This document shows positions 9,963 to 21,086 of a DNA stretch of 27,250 nucleotides, piece by piece. Position numbers and translations under genes: made by a program. The DNA is from Didymodactylos carnosus (lineage: Eukaryota; Rotifera; Eurotatoria; Philodinida; Philodinidae): contig CAJNOQ010001960.1 of assembly GCA_905250885.1 (NCBI GenBank), positions 1 to 27,250 on the forward strand, written 5' to 3'. The notes under the pieces were generated by a model, which ran no database searches, was not told the DNA's origin, and was given only the letters and a program-made list of their open reading frames with translations. Position 1 is the first letter of the stretch, and every line of letters starts with the position of its first letter.

Positions 9963-12657
9963 TTAAGTACTTTCAGAGGAAATCCAGTGATCTTGATGAC
10001 TAGTATACCATTCAATTGTTTTTTGTATTCCTTCATCGAATTTTACCTGTTGTTTCCAGCCAAGACCTTCTAGTGCATCAGTCATAACTGAATAACGACA
10101 ATCATTAAAATATCTGTCTTTTACATGAATAATAGCATCTTCTAGTTTGATATCTGGACGCATTATTTTCAATAGTATACTTGCGATATCCATAACTTTA
10201 AGTTCATCTTTTGAACCAATATTATATATCATTTTTAGTTTTCCTTTACGAAGAACAATATCAACAGCTCTAACGGTATCATCGACAAAAATAAAATTTC
10301 TAACATGACTACCGTCGCCATGAATAGGCATTTTTTCTCCACGTAATATTGTCGTGATAAATCGTGGAATGACTTTTTCGGTAAATTGATATGGACCGTA
10401 GACGTTATTGCCTCGCGTAATTACATATGGTAATTTAAAACTTTCTCCATACGATTTGACTAAAAATTCAGCAGCAGCTTTAGTTGCGGCATACGGATTA
10501 GTCGGATTTAACACAGCTGTTTCATGACAGCTACCTAAAATTAAAGAAAACAAAAGCAACATAAGATCGAGAAACTTATGCGATAAGTTTTGTGGTTATA
10601 AACTCATAAATTTATTTTACAAATTAGATTAAAATTAAAGACATTTCAGAAGATATCGTCTTCCTTGTTCAGTTTAAGAAACAATTGAACTGTTTTGAAA
10701 ACACACACTGTACACTTTTATATTTTTTCTTTTCTTTTTCTTTATACTTTTTTTTATTTCTTAATAGTCGAATGGACGAGTAAGAGAACGGTAGAACAGA
10801 CGAAACTATTCTTACGTAATTTCTTCTTCGTCCGTACCACCATTACCGTCACGTTGTTTATTATGCTTTGACTGTCTCTTTGATCGTAAAAATTCAAAAC
10901 CGTTCAATTGTTTCTTAAACTGAAGCAGGAAGAAGATATCTTCCGAAACGTCTTTAATTTTCAATATAATTTGTAAAATAAACTTAAAACAGGAAGAGTT
11001 TATAATCACAAAACTTAATTCAATGACCTTCCAAACTAGTACGTAACTTATGCGATAGTTCCGAACTTTCATCATCTCATTTGTCGTTGACAAGGAGGTA
11101 AATTTTTGATTAAAGATAAAATAATCATAACTAAAAACACTTACCAGCCGGCCATTCACCATAAACTTCATCGGTGCTAATATGAATAAATTTCCGTAAT
11201 TTACCATAGATTCGAGCCGCTTCTAATATACAATGTGTTCCGAATATATTTGATTCAGTAAATAAAATACTATTACCAAACGATGTATCAACATGAGTTT
11301 GAGCTAAAAAAGAAAAATTGACGATAATATTTTTTTTACAAATGAAATGATCTTGTTTTACCTGCAAAATGTACAACATGCGTTATTTCATACTGTTTCA
11401 TCAAATGTAACATTAAATCTTTATTATTAATACTAGCCACAACTAGTTTATAACGAGATGAATCAGAATGTTCAATATTTTTAATGTTTGAGCATGTATC
11501 CAATTTATCAACGTTAATTATATTATCTTCAGGATAGGTGTTTAACCAATGATTAATAAAATTACTTCCAATAAAACCACAACCTCCCGTAACAAGTAAA
11601 TTTCTTGAATCATTAGAATCTTTTGAAACTGTTTTTAATGCACGATGTATACATATATTTTCAATACTTTTTTCTAAATCTGGTAATGTATGTGGTGCAT
11701 AATATAGATTACGTGCTTCAAGTGATATCATTTTAATCCATTGTTCAAATTTTTCTGTAGATAATACATTATTTGAACGTTTTGCAGCCAAACGAGCACT
11801 TTGTTCATTCATAGGCTCTAATACATAATTTAATTGTTCACCTGTTTTCTCAGAATATGTTTTTAATATCCATTCGTGATCAACAAAACCTTTATTACAT
11901 GCATTTATACAACCGCTAAATCTTCCATCATGAGTTATTGCTAATAAAATTGGTAATATATCAGACATAACTGTCATACTATTAGGTAAAGATGTTATTT
12001 TTCGATAGCCAAGGATTTTTGAGATAAAATCTCTTGGATTTGGTTCATCCGATACTGGCATTCGAATTCGTGCACTATAATAGAAACAACTTTGATTAAA
12101 TTTTATTCTGTTATAAATTAATTCTTATTCATCTTTTTAAAGTAAATAAATATCTCGACTGTACTCTATGTAAATATTACATACTTTATAACGTGTGGAA
12201 AAGCGTTAAGTAGAAGATCGGTAGCTCCTTTGACTGTACTGTAGGATGAACCAAAAAAATTTGGTGGATCACTTTCTGTAAATGGATGCGATAAATCATT
12301 TGAATCTTCATATTCATATATACATCCAGTACCAATATAAAGCATAGGAATTGGACTTAATAAGTTTGAATGTTGTATTGTTGCTTGTGCAATAAACATG
12401 GGAGCAAGAAGATTATCACGAATATTATCTTTTAACTTTCCAGGTTTTTCTAAATAATCAATATTTGGTACATCTTCACCATGTGTTCGACCAAGTGTAC
12501 AAATAACACGATCTGGCTTATGTAGTTTTATATCTTCTTCAACATCTTTTAACGTCGTAATACGTCGTCCAGCAATTACTTTTTGTCCAGCAATATTCAA
12601 AATTGAATGACACTGTCCACCAATCCATCCAGATGATCCATAAATTAACCACAACAT
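9963..12657 (-). CDS. Fused UDP-L-rhamnose synthase: NRS/ER-type domain then UDP-glucose 4,6-dehydratase
   Basis: Four exons on the minus strand, 12657-12185, 12074-11362, 11303-11145 and 10534-9963, give 638 residues. Splice phases close at each junction and rebuild conserved motifs across them. Residues 1 to about 290 resemble the plant NRS/ER 3,5-epimerase/4-reductase: GSSGWIGG at 7-14, TGC at 110-112, YSTVK at 139-143, then RIRMPVS and NPRDFISK. Residues about 305-638 are an RmlB/RHM-type 4,6-dehydratase: TGGCGFIG at 310-317, the AAQTHVD motif, STDEVYG at 438-444 and the YxxxK pair Y463/K467. Together the domains should convert UDP-glucose to UDP-4-keto-6-deoxyglucose and then UDP-L-rhamnose in the cytosol; no signal peptide is seen. 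The start is chosen because the first residues form the Rossmann beta strand. The domain order is the reverse of plant RHM, where the dehydratase is N-terminal. Intron 3 (610 nt) contains a foldback repeat; the other introns are 110 and 58 nt. Confidence 0.9.
10573..11056. mobile_element. Foldback element inside intron 3 of the rhamnose gene
   Basis: The left arm (about 10573-10700) and right arm (about 10891-11056) are inverted copies. They share CGCATAAG or CTTATGCG ends, TATAAACTC, TTTATTTTACAAATTA, AATTAAAGAC and CAGTTTAAGAAACAATTGAA. The right arm has some extra bases. The spacer of about 190 nt includes a T-rich tract. The repeat fills most of the 610-nt intron, which explains why this intron is much longer than its 58- and 110-nt neighbours. 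No coding sequence is present. Confidence 0.8.
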
Positions 12658-14135
12658 TTTTATTCTATGATTAAAAAGTTATACTATTGTTCAAAGAATT
12701 CTTCTACTTTAAAACAGAATAATAGTTTAATATATATTCATTTCATCATGATTGAAAGTCTTTTTTTAACTTTATACTTAAACTTTTTACAGTATACCTT
12801 TTTTTTTTTCCTCCCGCTCTTACTATTAAATATTTTTTCTCATGTTCTTGTGTATCTAGGAAAAAGTATTTCTTGTCCTACATTTATCGTGTACAAGAAT
12901 AGTATTGAGAAAATGACTTAGATCCTGATAAAATTATTAATTTAATAAAGCACTTTTAAAGTAATGTATTCTATTTTATAGCGCCTTCTTTGATATTGAA
13001 TCTTCTAGAAATTGAATGAGAGTTACTTACATTCTCCTATGTCTTGTAATTTCCTTGATCTCGAAACTGCACTATACAAAAATCTACTGCTTAGCACCCG
13101 TCTGACATGTGGTGCATAATCAATATCTTTTGTTTTTCATTAAAAAAGAAAAAGAGATTTTTTTTTATAGAAAAAAAAAAAAAAATAAGTATCACGTGCA
13201 TGCGTAGACATAATTTTTATGTATACATTTTTTGAACTTTTTTTTCCCGGCTTCAGAAAGACATCAAAAAAATTTTGTCTTTTTTTTTTTCGCTCACGGT
13301 GCATAAAAGAACAAAAAAGCGCACCACTCAACCGTAAGAAAGTACTAAATTTTGCTATGCATCTTATAGTATTTGATATATAGTAAAGAAAAGAATTTAA
13401 CCAACACCTACTTTTCTGACAGTTTCTTTTTCTTTTTTAAATAGAAATAACTGTTTGTATGTATGTGACTATATGAATTATATATCCTTTACAGAAATAA
13501 AAAAGAAAAAAAGTCGTATTCTTTTTTCTCTATTTTTGCATCAATTGAGGTTTTTACTTCATTTTCTTTTTTTTTTGTATACATTTGCATGTCACAGAAG
13601 GTTAAACATCAAGAAACAATAGCCTGGTATTGAGCTAATCCAAGATTTTTGATGAATAAACTTATGTAATGAACATTATAGTTACAGTTTAGTACACTCG
13701 TAGCTATAGTTAATACAATTGATACATTGAAAATAGTATCACTTTCAAAAGTACTTTTTAAAATAAATAAAATTTTTCTTTAATTTTATTTTTTTTTGAG
13801 TTTAAAGCAAAAAAAAGAGATTGTTGAATGGTATATGATGGATAATAATGAAACGAAAATATTTTTTTGTATTTGAGAAAAATGTGATATTTTGTCTAAA
13901 TTGAATTGAATATTTTTAATCCACACTATTTACAGAATTTAGGCACATAATTATTTTTGTTTAGTAATTAAAAATTTCAACTTATGAAAAGATAAAAACA
14001 AAAAACAAACGATAAAGGAAGCACAATTTGGAGAAGAAAAAAAGAAAAGAAAACATAAAGAAAAATAAAACGTTAGTCTAACCATTTGGTTTAGTTTAAT
14101 TTTTAAAATTAGTTGAAACTATGCGTATTTCATAA
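12658..14135. other. Intergenic region between two minus-strand genes
   Basis: This lies upstream of the rhamnose gene and downstream of the chitin-binding gene. It contains long A and T runs (for example around 13150-13290 and 13760-13800) and no motif-bearing frame. An 84-codon plus-strand frame at 12667-12921 is Phe/Leu-rich and looks like translated T-rich DNA. ATTAAA on the minus strand near 14096-14101, about 35 nt past the chitin-binding gene's stop, is a possible variant polyadenylation signal. Confidence 0.55.
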
Positions 14136-16501
14136 TCAGAAAACAAATAACACATTCATCACCAGTAAAATTGATAACATTGTAGACGATTTTGATTCTA
14201 AAAAAAATCATAAAATAAAGTATAGACTGTAATTATTCATGTCATTAATAAAAAATATTCTACTTACGTAAAGACGCATGCCCGGGAAGATAGTTACCAC
14301 ATGGTGGTGGTACATTTTGAGGTTGATCACATTTATTTGTATATATATTAAACTTTTGATTATTATGACATGATGCTTCTCGCGCTTTTACTTGTCCAAC
14401 ACATTGAAAAAACACTCGACATTCTCTTTCCGTGTCTGGAAATATACCATCTCGTCTACCATTACATTGATTTTTATCGGCTAAATTGACCGATCTTGTA
14501 CCACAAAATACTTTAGAAAATAGATCACATCCTTGTTTTTCAATATCAAATAATTGTTTTTCAGGACAAGATAATTTTGTACGATGACCATTTTCACATT
14601 GATAATAAGCATTACATTCATTTGGATCGGGTATATTATATGAGCCAACCGGTTGACATTCGACTGTTTGATCTCCACCTTTAGCAATTCCTGATGGTGT
14701 TATTGAATTTATTGTTGATTCTGAATCTGACTTTTTCTTCAACGTAGTTGATCCTACAACATAATCTTTAATAATCACAATATGTACTATAAGTATTCAA
14801 AACACTATAAATGGATAAATAATTGTGTCATGCATTTATTCATTCAAAGTGCAACATTAAAAGAAAATTAATTTATATATAAAATCTCGTTGATATATAC
14901 CAACAATTGATGTAATTGATTATTGATTATTCAAAAAGACGTGTACTATTATTCAATCAAAAAACAAAAAATAGATTGGTGTTCTTTTCAATAAGCAAAA
15001 CTCTATATGTACCTTTTTAGCAATCTCACTGCTACTATCACTGAAACTTACGTTCTGATGTTGTTGAATAATCCAATTTTTTCGCTTCACAATTAACATC
15101 ATCAATCCATTTACACGATGATGTCTTTTCATCCCAACCTGTACCCTGAGGACATTCAAACAATTCTTCTATACCGTGTGAACAACGGTAATATCTCGTG
15201 CAATATTCTGGATCACTAAAAGATCCATAGTTATTTGTACGAAAAAGTTTTAAAAAAAGAATTAATTCTTCACAATATGATGTGATTTTTTTTATTATAA
15301 TCGTACCCAAAAAATCCATCTCGTCCACCACATAACATATCATTTATAGGAATTAATTGATATAATGAAATAGTATTTAAAAGTAAAACTGTAATGAAGA
15401 TGAATGGTATATGTCGATAACATTTTAAAACGATTGGAATAACAATGAACAATTTCGAATGATATGATTTGTTTTACAATTGTTTTTATGAGACATTTCG
15501 TGCATATTTGATATAAAGAATAAATGCGCTAAGAAAGAAGTCTATCATGCTTTTATTCTATCATGCATTATGATTGAGAATATTCGAACAAAAAAAATAA
15601 CAATTATCTTACGATCATCTTGTTCATCATCTGGTGGTGGCTCTGATTTCGCTTTTTTGCCTAATTTACCAGCTTTTTTTGTTACTTTTTTCTTTAATGG
15701 TAATTTGTCTGATTCTTCATCTTGCGATGTAGGATTATCATCATTACTGTCAAATTCATCTCCCTCATTTGATGATGGAGTTTCAGTCGTTTCTTGTCGT
15801 AAACAATCAACATTATCTAACCAATCACAACGATTTTCATGATGATTCCAAGCTGTACCCGAAGGACATTCATACTAGAAATTAGCGTTTATTTATTAGT
15901 TACTCACGCTGAGTTTTTGTCTGCAATTTTTAGTGAAAAGAATATAAATTTTTAATGTCGTCAACGACTACGAACCTCTTCTGATGTTCCATAGTTACAT
16001 CTCCAATAAATATGGCAAAACTCGGGATCAAGATAAAACCCATCATCTTTCGATGAACAATCTATTTCAGCTGAGACAATAAGCAGCCAATACTGTATGT
16101 AACAATAAATATACCATATTTGACCTAATGCTAAAATGCATAGAAGTAAGCGAAAAGAAAGCTGTCAATATAAGCAAGAAGTTATTCAGCTGCTAAAGAT
16201 AGCGGAACATTAGAAAAATATCAGCAACATGAAACTACCAACAAAATACAGATGTAAAGCCAACAGAGACAGCTAGATAACAAATAGGAATGACATAGAA
16301 ATAAATTTTGATAATTCACCTATCTATAGATTCTTGGACAAAGCACATTTCTTGAGATAGATCAATATCAATATATATGTATATCTCTCAAATTCTACTT
16401 GTTTGAAAATAATTACAGATAAGAAATTGTGCAAAGTTATTCTTGTTTTTAGCATATATATTCTTACCAATTACAAAGGCTGATGTTGCAGACCACAGCA
16501 T
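14136..16501 (-). CDS. Peritrophin-like protein with four chitin-binding type-2 (CBM14) domains, probable surface anchor
   Basis: Seven exons are modelled: 16501-16468, 16070-15976, 15874-15613, 15388-15307, 15215-15052, 14753-14268 and 14197-14136 (394 residues, all phases consistent). Four six-cysteine domains run C16-C67, C150-C200, C245-C296 and C309-C364, with the spacing C-x12..14-C-x5-C-x9..10-C-x12-C-x7..9-C of CBM14, which binds chitin outside the cell. A highly charged linker with Asp/Glu-rich, then Lys-rich, then PPPDDE parts joins domains 1 and 2. The last exon encodes small residues (QSKSST) followed by a 13-residue hydrophobic end, as in a GPI-anchor signal. Doubtful points: the leader exon is short (MLWSATSAFVIA), and an alternative acceptor at 16161 with donor GTAATT would add a longer hydrophobic leader. 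A hydrophobic stretch at 131-145 in exon 4 looks like a second signal sequence, so this could be two genes. No in-frame ATG precedes that stretch, and the phases favour one gene. Confidence 0.78.
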
Positions 16502-17749
16502 GATTCAATTCTTTACTCTTTTAACTTTCAAAAAAAAAATCAAGTGATCGATTATTAACTTTGACTGAAAAGATTTGTGGAGAAAATAAGAATAGAAGTA
16601 TATTTATTATCTGAACATGTTATTATGATGTAATATTTTTTTTCATAAACTTACATATATGCATAGTTTACTTCACACCATGAATAAAAAACCAACGAAA
16701 AATTCTTTTTGATATTTTCATTGTAGGTGTGATAGAGAATCGAGACCGGATATTGATGTTAGGAGTTCATTAATCAATATTTGGCCTATCTTCTTCGGTG
16801 AATGAAATGTATAAAAAAGAATGTTTGTTGAACAAGATATATCTATTCAATATCCGGGTAAAAGACACCGTACGCCGTTAATTCTTTCGATCTATATATC
16901 TTCGTCATTTGTCTTACGACTTTTTAACTATCTTATTTAACTAGAATAAAGAATAAAAAAGAAAAGAAGAGAAGACAATATGACTTAGAGATTAGTCAAA
17001 TATATACATATGAACGTTCGTCCACATATTATTGATGATAGACAGTCTCGGAACTATTTCTTTTTTTCGTTATTTGAACGAATAAAAATAAAAATGGTAT
17101 GTTTACACTTATATTACAAACAAACAAATGAATAAATAAACGTTACGTGTTCAATCGTAATGATAAGTAAAACAGATAAAATTTGCTATATCATACTTTC
17201 ACGAGTAGTATAGTAAAAGTATACAGCAATTCCTGATTGTACGCACATTATGTAAGAAAGATTGTTAAACTCGAACGATGCTCGTACAAATTTGAAATTA
17301 ACTCATACATTATACACAAAAAGAACTAAAATTTTATCCATATGAATAGAACTGGTCGATAGGATCTCAGTATCACTAATCAAAAGTAAACGTTTAACAA
17401 GTAGGAACAAATTCAATACGTCAACAAGTGGCAATTCAGAGCATACAAAGGCATGTGTTTCTTATATATTTCTCGTTTTGAGACATGCTTACTTCATCGT
17501 TGAATTCAACATATAGAGCCTTCTTATTTAATGAGCAACAGTTTGAATTTACGCGAGTTATCCGTTTTTAGTTGATTAGTCGTTTTAGAAGAATCTCTTT
17601 GATTAACCCATCAAGTTAATTTTTTTAATTAAAAACAAATGTATAAATAGAAACACCTTCATACACTTTGAAAAAAACAGAAAAAACAATTTTTCATATT
17701 CATCTTGTTTTTCTATCCACGGTCATTGATTTTTTCATTTCTATTAGTA
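16502..17749. other. Intergenic region between the PSMG3 and chitin-binding genes
   Basis: AT-rich DNA with no motif-bearing exon on either strand. It should contain the promoter of the chitin-binding gene; no element can be named. A weak inverted pair, CCGGATATTGA near 16747 and TCAATATCCGG near 16846, flanks about 90 nt and may be the remains of a small element. Confidence 0.5.
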
Positions 17750-18306
17750 TTATGGTTCACTACAACTAATATCTTTCATATGTGTTTGAATAAATTTCTT
17801 AACAAGTTCCAAATCCGATTTTGCAAATGATTTTAATGCAAAACCAAATAATAATTGTTTTTTTAAATGAAGACTTTCGTACAAATGTCTTGCAAAAAAA
17901 TGATATTCGGCCTAGAAAAGTAACACAAACTGTCACCAAATATAATTATACATGTTTAGGTCTTACCTGATCCTTGCCCAATAATGACTTTACAGAATAA
18001 ACTGGCGTTGAATCTTCGGCTAAATTGACGTCTCGACGAACAATTACCTTTAAGAAAAAGAACATCTATTTCTTATTGATGAACAATTATTTCCTAGACA
18101 ACATCTAATTTACCAAACTACCAATTTTTCCAAATTGTGTAACAGAAATAAACAACTTATTATCAAAATCCGATATAACTAGATCAGTCACAACATTGTT
18201 TAAAATCGATTGAGCCTGAATAAAAAACAAAAATCTATGATTATCATCGTACAAAACAGAGTTAGCTTTCCTATACCGTCAGTGTCCGTGGAAATTTTGT
18301 ATCCAT
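17750..18306 (-). CDS. PSMG3: Proteasome assembly chaperone 3 (PAC3) homolog
   Basis: Four very short exons, 18306-18277, 18215-18114, 18047-17967 and 17911-17750, give 124 residues, close to the roughly 122 of vertebrate PSMG3. All introns are phase 0 (61, 66 and 55 nt) with GT..AG ends. The diagnostic region is residues 35-44, FISVTQFGKI followed by GSL, matching the VTQFGKMGTL signature of the family. SVKSLLGKD (residues 63-71) corresponds to the TKVLLGQDEP region, and a C-terminal helix follows. PAC3 pairs with PAC4 and helps build the 20S proteasome alpha ring in the cytosol and nucleus. The start gives a short N-terminal stretch, MDTKFPRTLT, before the first core strand. None of the exons exceeds 54 codons, so simple ORF searches miss this gene. 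Confidence 0.88.
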
Positions 18307-18777
18307 AACAAGCACATTAATCTATGATTCTATCTGAAATGAAACAACAACACGTCACTACAATAATCATGATTTTAGCATTTTAATTACGTCGACTCTT
18401 TTTAGATGTCTTGCACTAGTTAGGAAAGTTACTTGCATTGTCTTTAAATTGCAGAAACTATTGTTTTATTTTAGCTTTCTCTGTCTTGAGCATAATATCA
18501 TTTTCGATAATATGCTTGACCGATTAATTTATTCAGTACTAGACGTCTGTCAAGTCTACTAGAAGTTCAGTAGTCCATTATCAACGATGAGTCCACTCTT
18601 CTTCCACAATCAGAGAAATTTTGAAAGCACAAAAACACCCCATTCAAAGGCGTATTTTTCTATATCTACATTACATTTTCCACCGATGCAGAGACTTCGA
18701 CAGAACTCTGATTCAAATTCTAACTTTGATGGTATGCTTTGTCGCAGTTAAACAACGGATAAATTGAATAATCCAAA
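18307..18777. other. Spacer upstream of PSMG3
   Basis: This should hold the PSMG3 promoter. A splice-acceptor-like TTTCAG lies about 28 nt upstream of the start codon on the minus strand, so a 5' untranslated exon or trans-splice site is possible. Nothing else is recognised. Confidence 0.5.
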
Positions 18778-19220
18778 GTTATAACTTTAATGATAATTTA
18801 ACGTAGTTGAAATCTATAATCAGATGGGATGATTGATTGTTTCTTCCCTCAAGAGTTTTATTTCTTATTTATCAAGGAAGGAACAACCGCAAATATTACC
18901 TACGCAGACGTGACAATCTTGTATTACTGAACATAGAGTTCATCCGAAATTGTGATGTACAAAAAAACCCATTCATTAAAACAATATTCTGTCTGTTTTC
19001 TATCACATACAGTTGAATGATGATGACATCTGCTTAAATATACAACGATTTGTTTTAAATCCACCTTTTCATTTACATTTCACATTTCTTGATCCGCTAT
19101 TTCATCTGCTATTGTCCTTTAATTGATGGCTAAGAAATAAAACTCTTGAGGAAAGAAACAATCAATCATCGCATCGGATTATGGATTTCGTCTATGTTAA
19201 GTCATAATTGAAGTGATAAC
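18778..19220. mobile_element. MITE-like element with about 100-bp inverted arms
   Basis: The left arm (18778-18880) and right arm (19116-19220) are inverted copies. The best block is GATGATTGATTGTTTCTTC / CTCAAGAGTTTTATTTCTTA, with only one or two differences there and looser matching outside. The core of about 235 nt has no coding signs. Weaker matches suggest the true ends are near 18738 and 19255. It lies between PSMG3 and the 3' end of the MPPED-like gene. Confidence 0.8.
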
Positions 19221-19252
19221 ATTGACAAAAAATGTAATTTAGATCCGACAAA

Positions 19253-19258
19253 TTTATT
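19253..19258 (-). terminator. AATAAA polyadenylation signal of the MPPED-like gene
   Basis: A canonical AATAAA on the minus strand lies 44 nt past the stop codon of the MPPED-like gene, at the expected place for its 3' end. Confidence 0.6.
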
Positions 19259-19301
19259 AAGGCAAAAAAACTAAATATAATACTACTAGAATAATATCTG
19301 T

Positions 19302-20766
19302 TCAGTTAACTGACAATGGTAGAAAATAGTCGATATTTGGATGTAGTTTTGAAACGTTGGTGGAAAGAGGAATATCAAAGATAATCGGATCGTTAACAGG
19401 TTGATACGATCGAGTGCATAATGATGCATTAATAAAGTGAGTATGACCATTGGTATACGAACCATAGCCTTCACGGTTATGTCCAAAAATATGAAATCGT
19501 GGACCCAGACGACAAGCGACGGTTCCAAATAAATCGACATCACCAATGTGTCCAGAACTAAAATTGAAATCACCATGACCTAATGGTGGCATATGACTTA
19601 TTAAAATATCAATTCCACGAGGTATTTGATTCCATTTATCCATGATTTTACTTCTTGGACAATGAAATGCAGCATTTTCTACTGCAGACACCCTACAATT
19701 GAAAACAAAGATTTATCCGTTAAAGGATGAGTTTTTGATTCAAAGTCATCATTTTGTTCTTTTAAAAGTTGAATTGTCTCAAAAATAAATCATCAATCGT
19801 AGGATGACTCAGAGACAATAAACTATTATCAAAATATAATATACCATGGAGTTCCATAGAACTTAATGCCACAAATTTCAACTCCCATGTCTTGCAAATA
19901 AATGAGTTCTGTGAAATATTGTGATACATGTTGAAGTCCAAGTAAATGAAGTTGTTTCCTTATTTCATCTCGATTACATTTGTTTCTAAATAAAAGAAAG
20001 AGAAGAATAAGAAAGCATTCCAAATATATAACAGTCAGGTAAATTGAAGGTACTTTTGCTGAATAGAAAGAATTGACAAATAGAATATGCTTTAGATGAG
20101 ATTCATGCTATGAAAGGTAAAATCGAAGCAAAGAGCAAAAACTCATAGGTTTAATATTATAAAAAACCAGACGAAACAACTCATGGTTAATAATAGACAG
20201 ATGACTTAATTTGCACCACGCAAAACAGAACAGTTAATGGGCATTATGATTTACAAGATGTGTTTTATCTTACGCTTGTTCCAAATCAAGATTGTCCAAA
20301 TTGAAACATAAGTCGGTGTTACCGGCAACAAAAATTTTGTGTTTAGGTGGACAGTCTCTCAACGTATTATTAAATCTAACGATATCAGTCCATTTTGAAT
20401 CATGTGAAAAATTGCCCTTAATGAAAAAAATATACTTGAAGACCTTATTTCATTGAAATATCATGTAATGAATTAAACATATTTACATTGATTATTAATA
20501 CATCGCCTTTTGGAACTGTATCGGAAAGACGGACGGTATTGTTGAAAATATCAGACACACATACAACACGTAACTTAATTATTAAAAAACAGACATATTT
20601 ATCAAAAGAAAATGATTTGATTATTACATACATTATCTGATGATGCATAACTTTTTGCTTTCGGTAGCTTTTCAAATTTATGATTTTTTGATAATTTCTG
20701 ATAGACCTTGTTTGGATCATTTGCTAGACTATGCGATTTTAGTTGAATGTTACTAGTATTCGACAT
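19302..20766 (-). CDS. MPPED1/2-like metallophosphoesterase-fold protein, probably catalytically inactive
   Basis: Five exons, 20766-20632, 20573-20487, 20416-20274, 19985-19845 and 19692-19302, give 298 residues, similar to MPPED1/MPPED2 and UPF0046 proteins. Phases close at every junction. The family scaffold is clear: LRVVCVSD (46-53), KGDVLI, KHKIFVAGN (99-107), IYLQDMGVEICGIKFYGTPW, ISHMPPLGHGD (200-210), FHIFGH and FINASLCTRSYQPVN. Several metal-binding motif residues are changed: the His of D-x-H is F55, the Asp of GDF is N76, the His of GNHD/E is T108, and the second His of GHxH is R242. D53, N107, H202 and H240 remain. This suggests a pseudoenzyme. The first 45 residues are a low-similarity hydrophilic extension. 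The acceptor-like TTTTATTTTAG just upstream of the ATG points to a 5' untranslated intron. Introns are 58, 70, 288 and 152 nt. Confidence 0.88.
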
Positions 20767-20772
20767 TCAAGC

Positions 20773-21086
20773 CTAAAATAAAAAGTAAAACTGGTATGTA
20801 ATAAGCTCAAATAATTTTTTATACCCACAGACGTTAAATGGCATCAAACATTGTGCCATCATCGCTTTAAATATCTGAAACGAGGTTTGGTACTTCTACA
20901 GATCGATCACACACTCACACTCCACAGTGTGGAGTCCACACACACCATAGTAGGGGGTGTGATCGATCTGTAGAAGAACCCGAGGTTTAAAGCGAAACCA
21001 AACTAGCAAGGTATAAAAATTTGTTGTCGCTGATCTTAGACATAAAACTGACACATAGTAAACAGGAGATAAAACAAAACACTTAC
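20773..21086 (-). promoter_or_regulatory. Probable 5'-UTR intron (or trans-splice acceptor) of the MPPED-like gene
   Basis: On the minus strand a pyrimidine-rich tract ends in TTTTATTTTAG six bases before the start codon (AG at 20774-20773). A strong donor, GTAAGTG, lies at 21086-21080. The implied 314-nt intron contains the 92-bp MITE at 20889-20980. The same acceptor could instead accept a spliced leader, as in animals with trans-splicing. No transcript is available to decide. Confidence 0.45.
20881..20988. mobile_element. 92-bp MITE flanked by an 8-bp target duplication
   Basis: The element at 20889-20980 has inverted ends of about 24 bp (GGT(A/T)CTTCTACAGATCGATC followed by ACAC). CGAGGTTT is repeated directly on each side (20881-20888 and 20981-20988). 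The centre holds the palindrome ACTCCACAGTGTGGAGT. An 8-bp duplication fits hAT-type insertion. It sits upstream of the MPPED-like start codon, inside the proposed 5'-UTR intron. Confidence 0.88.

Noticed and set aside
10812..11207. 131-codon minus-strand frame overlapping the rhamnose gene
   Set aside because: It lies mostly in intron 3 and its foldback repeat and is in the wrong frame for the conserved dehydratase exon.
12667..12921. 84-codon plus-strand hydrophobic frame
   Set aside because: T-rich DNA gives Phe/Leu-rich translations by default. No motif, and it starts in the promoter of the rhamnose gene.
15570..15842. 90-codon plus-strand Ser-rich frame
   Set aside because: It is the antisense of exon 3 of the chitin-binding gene, whose minus-strand translation contains clear CBM14 cysteines.
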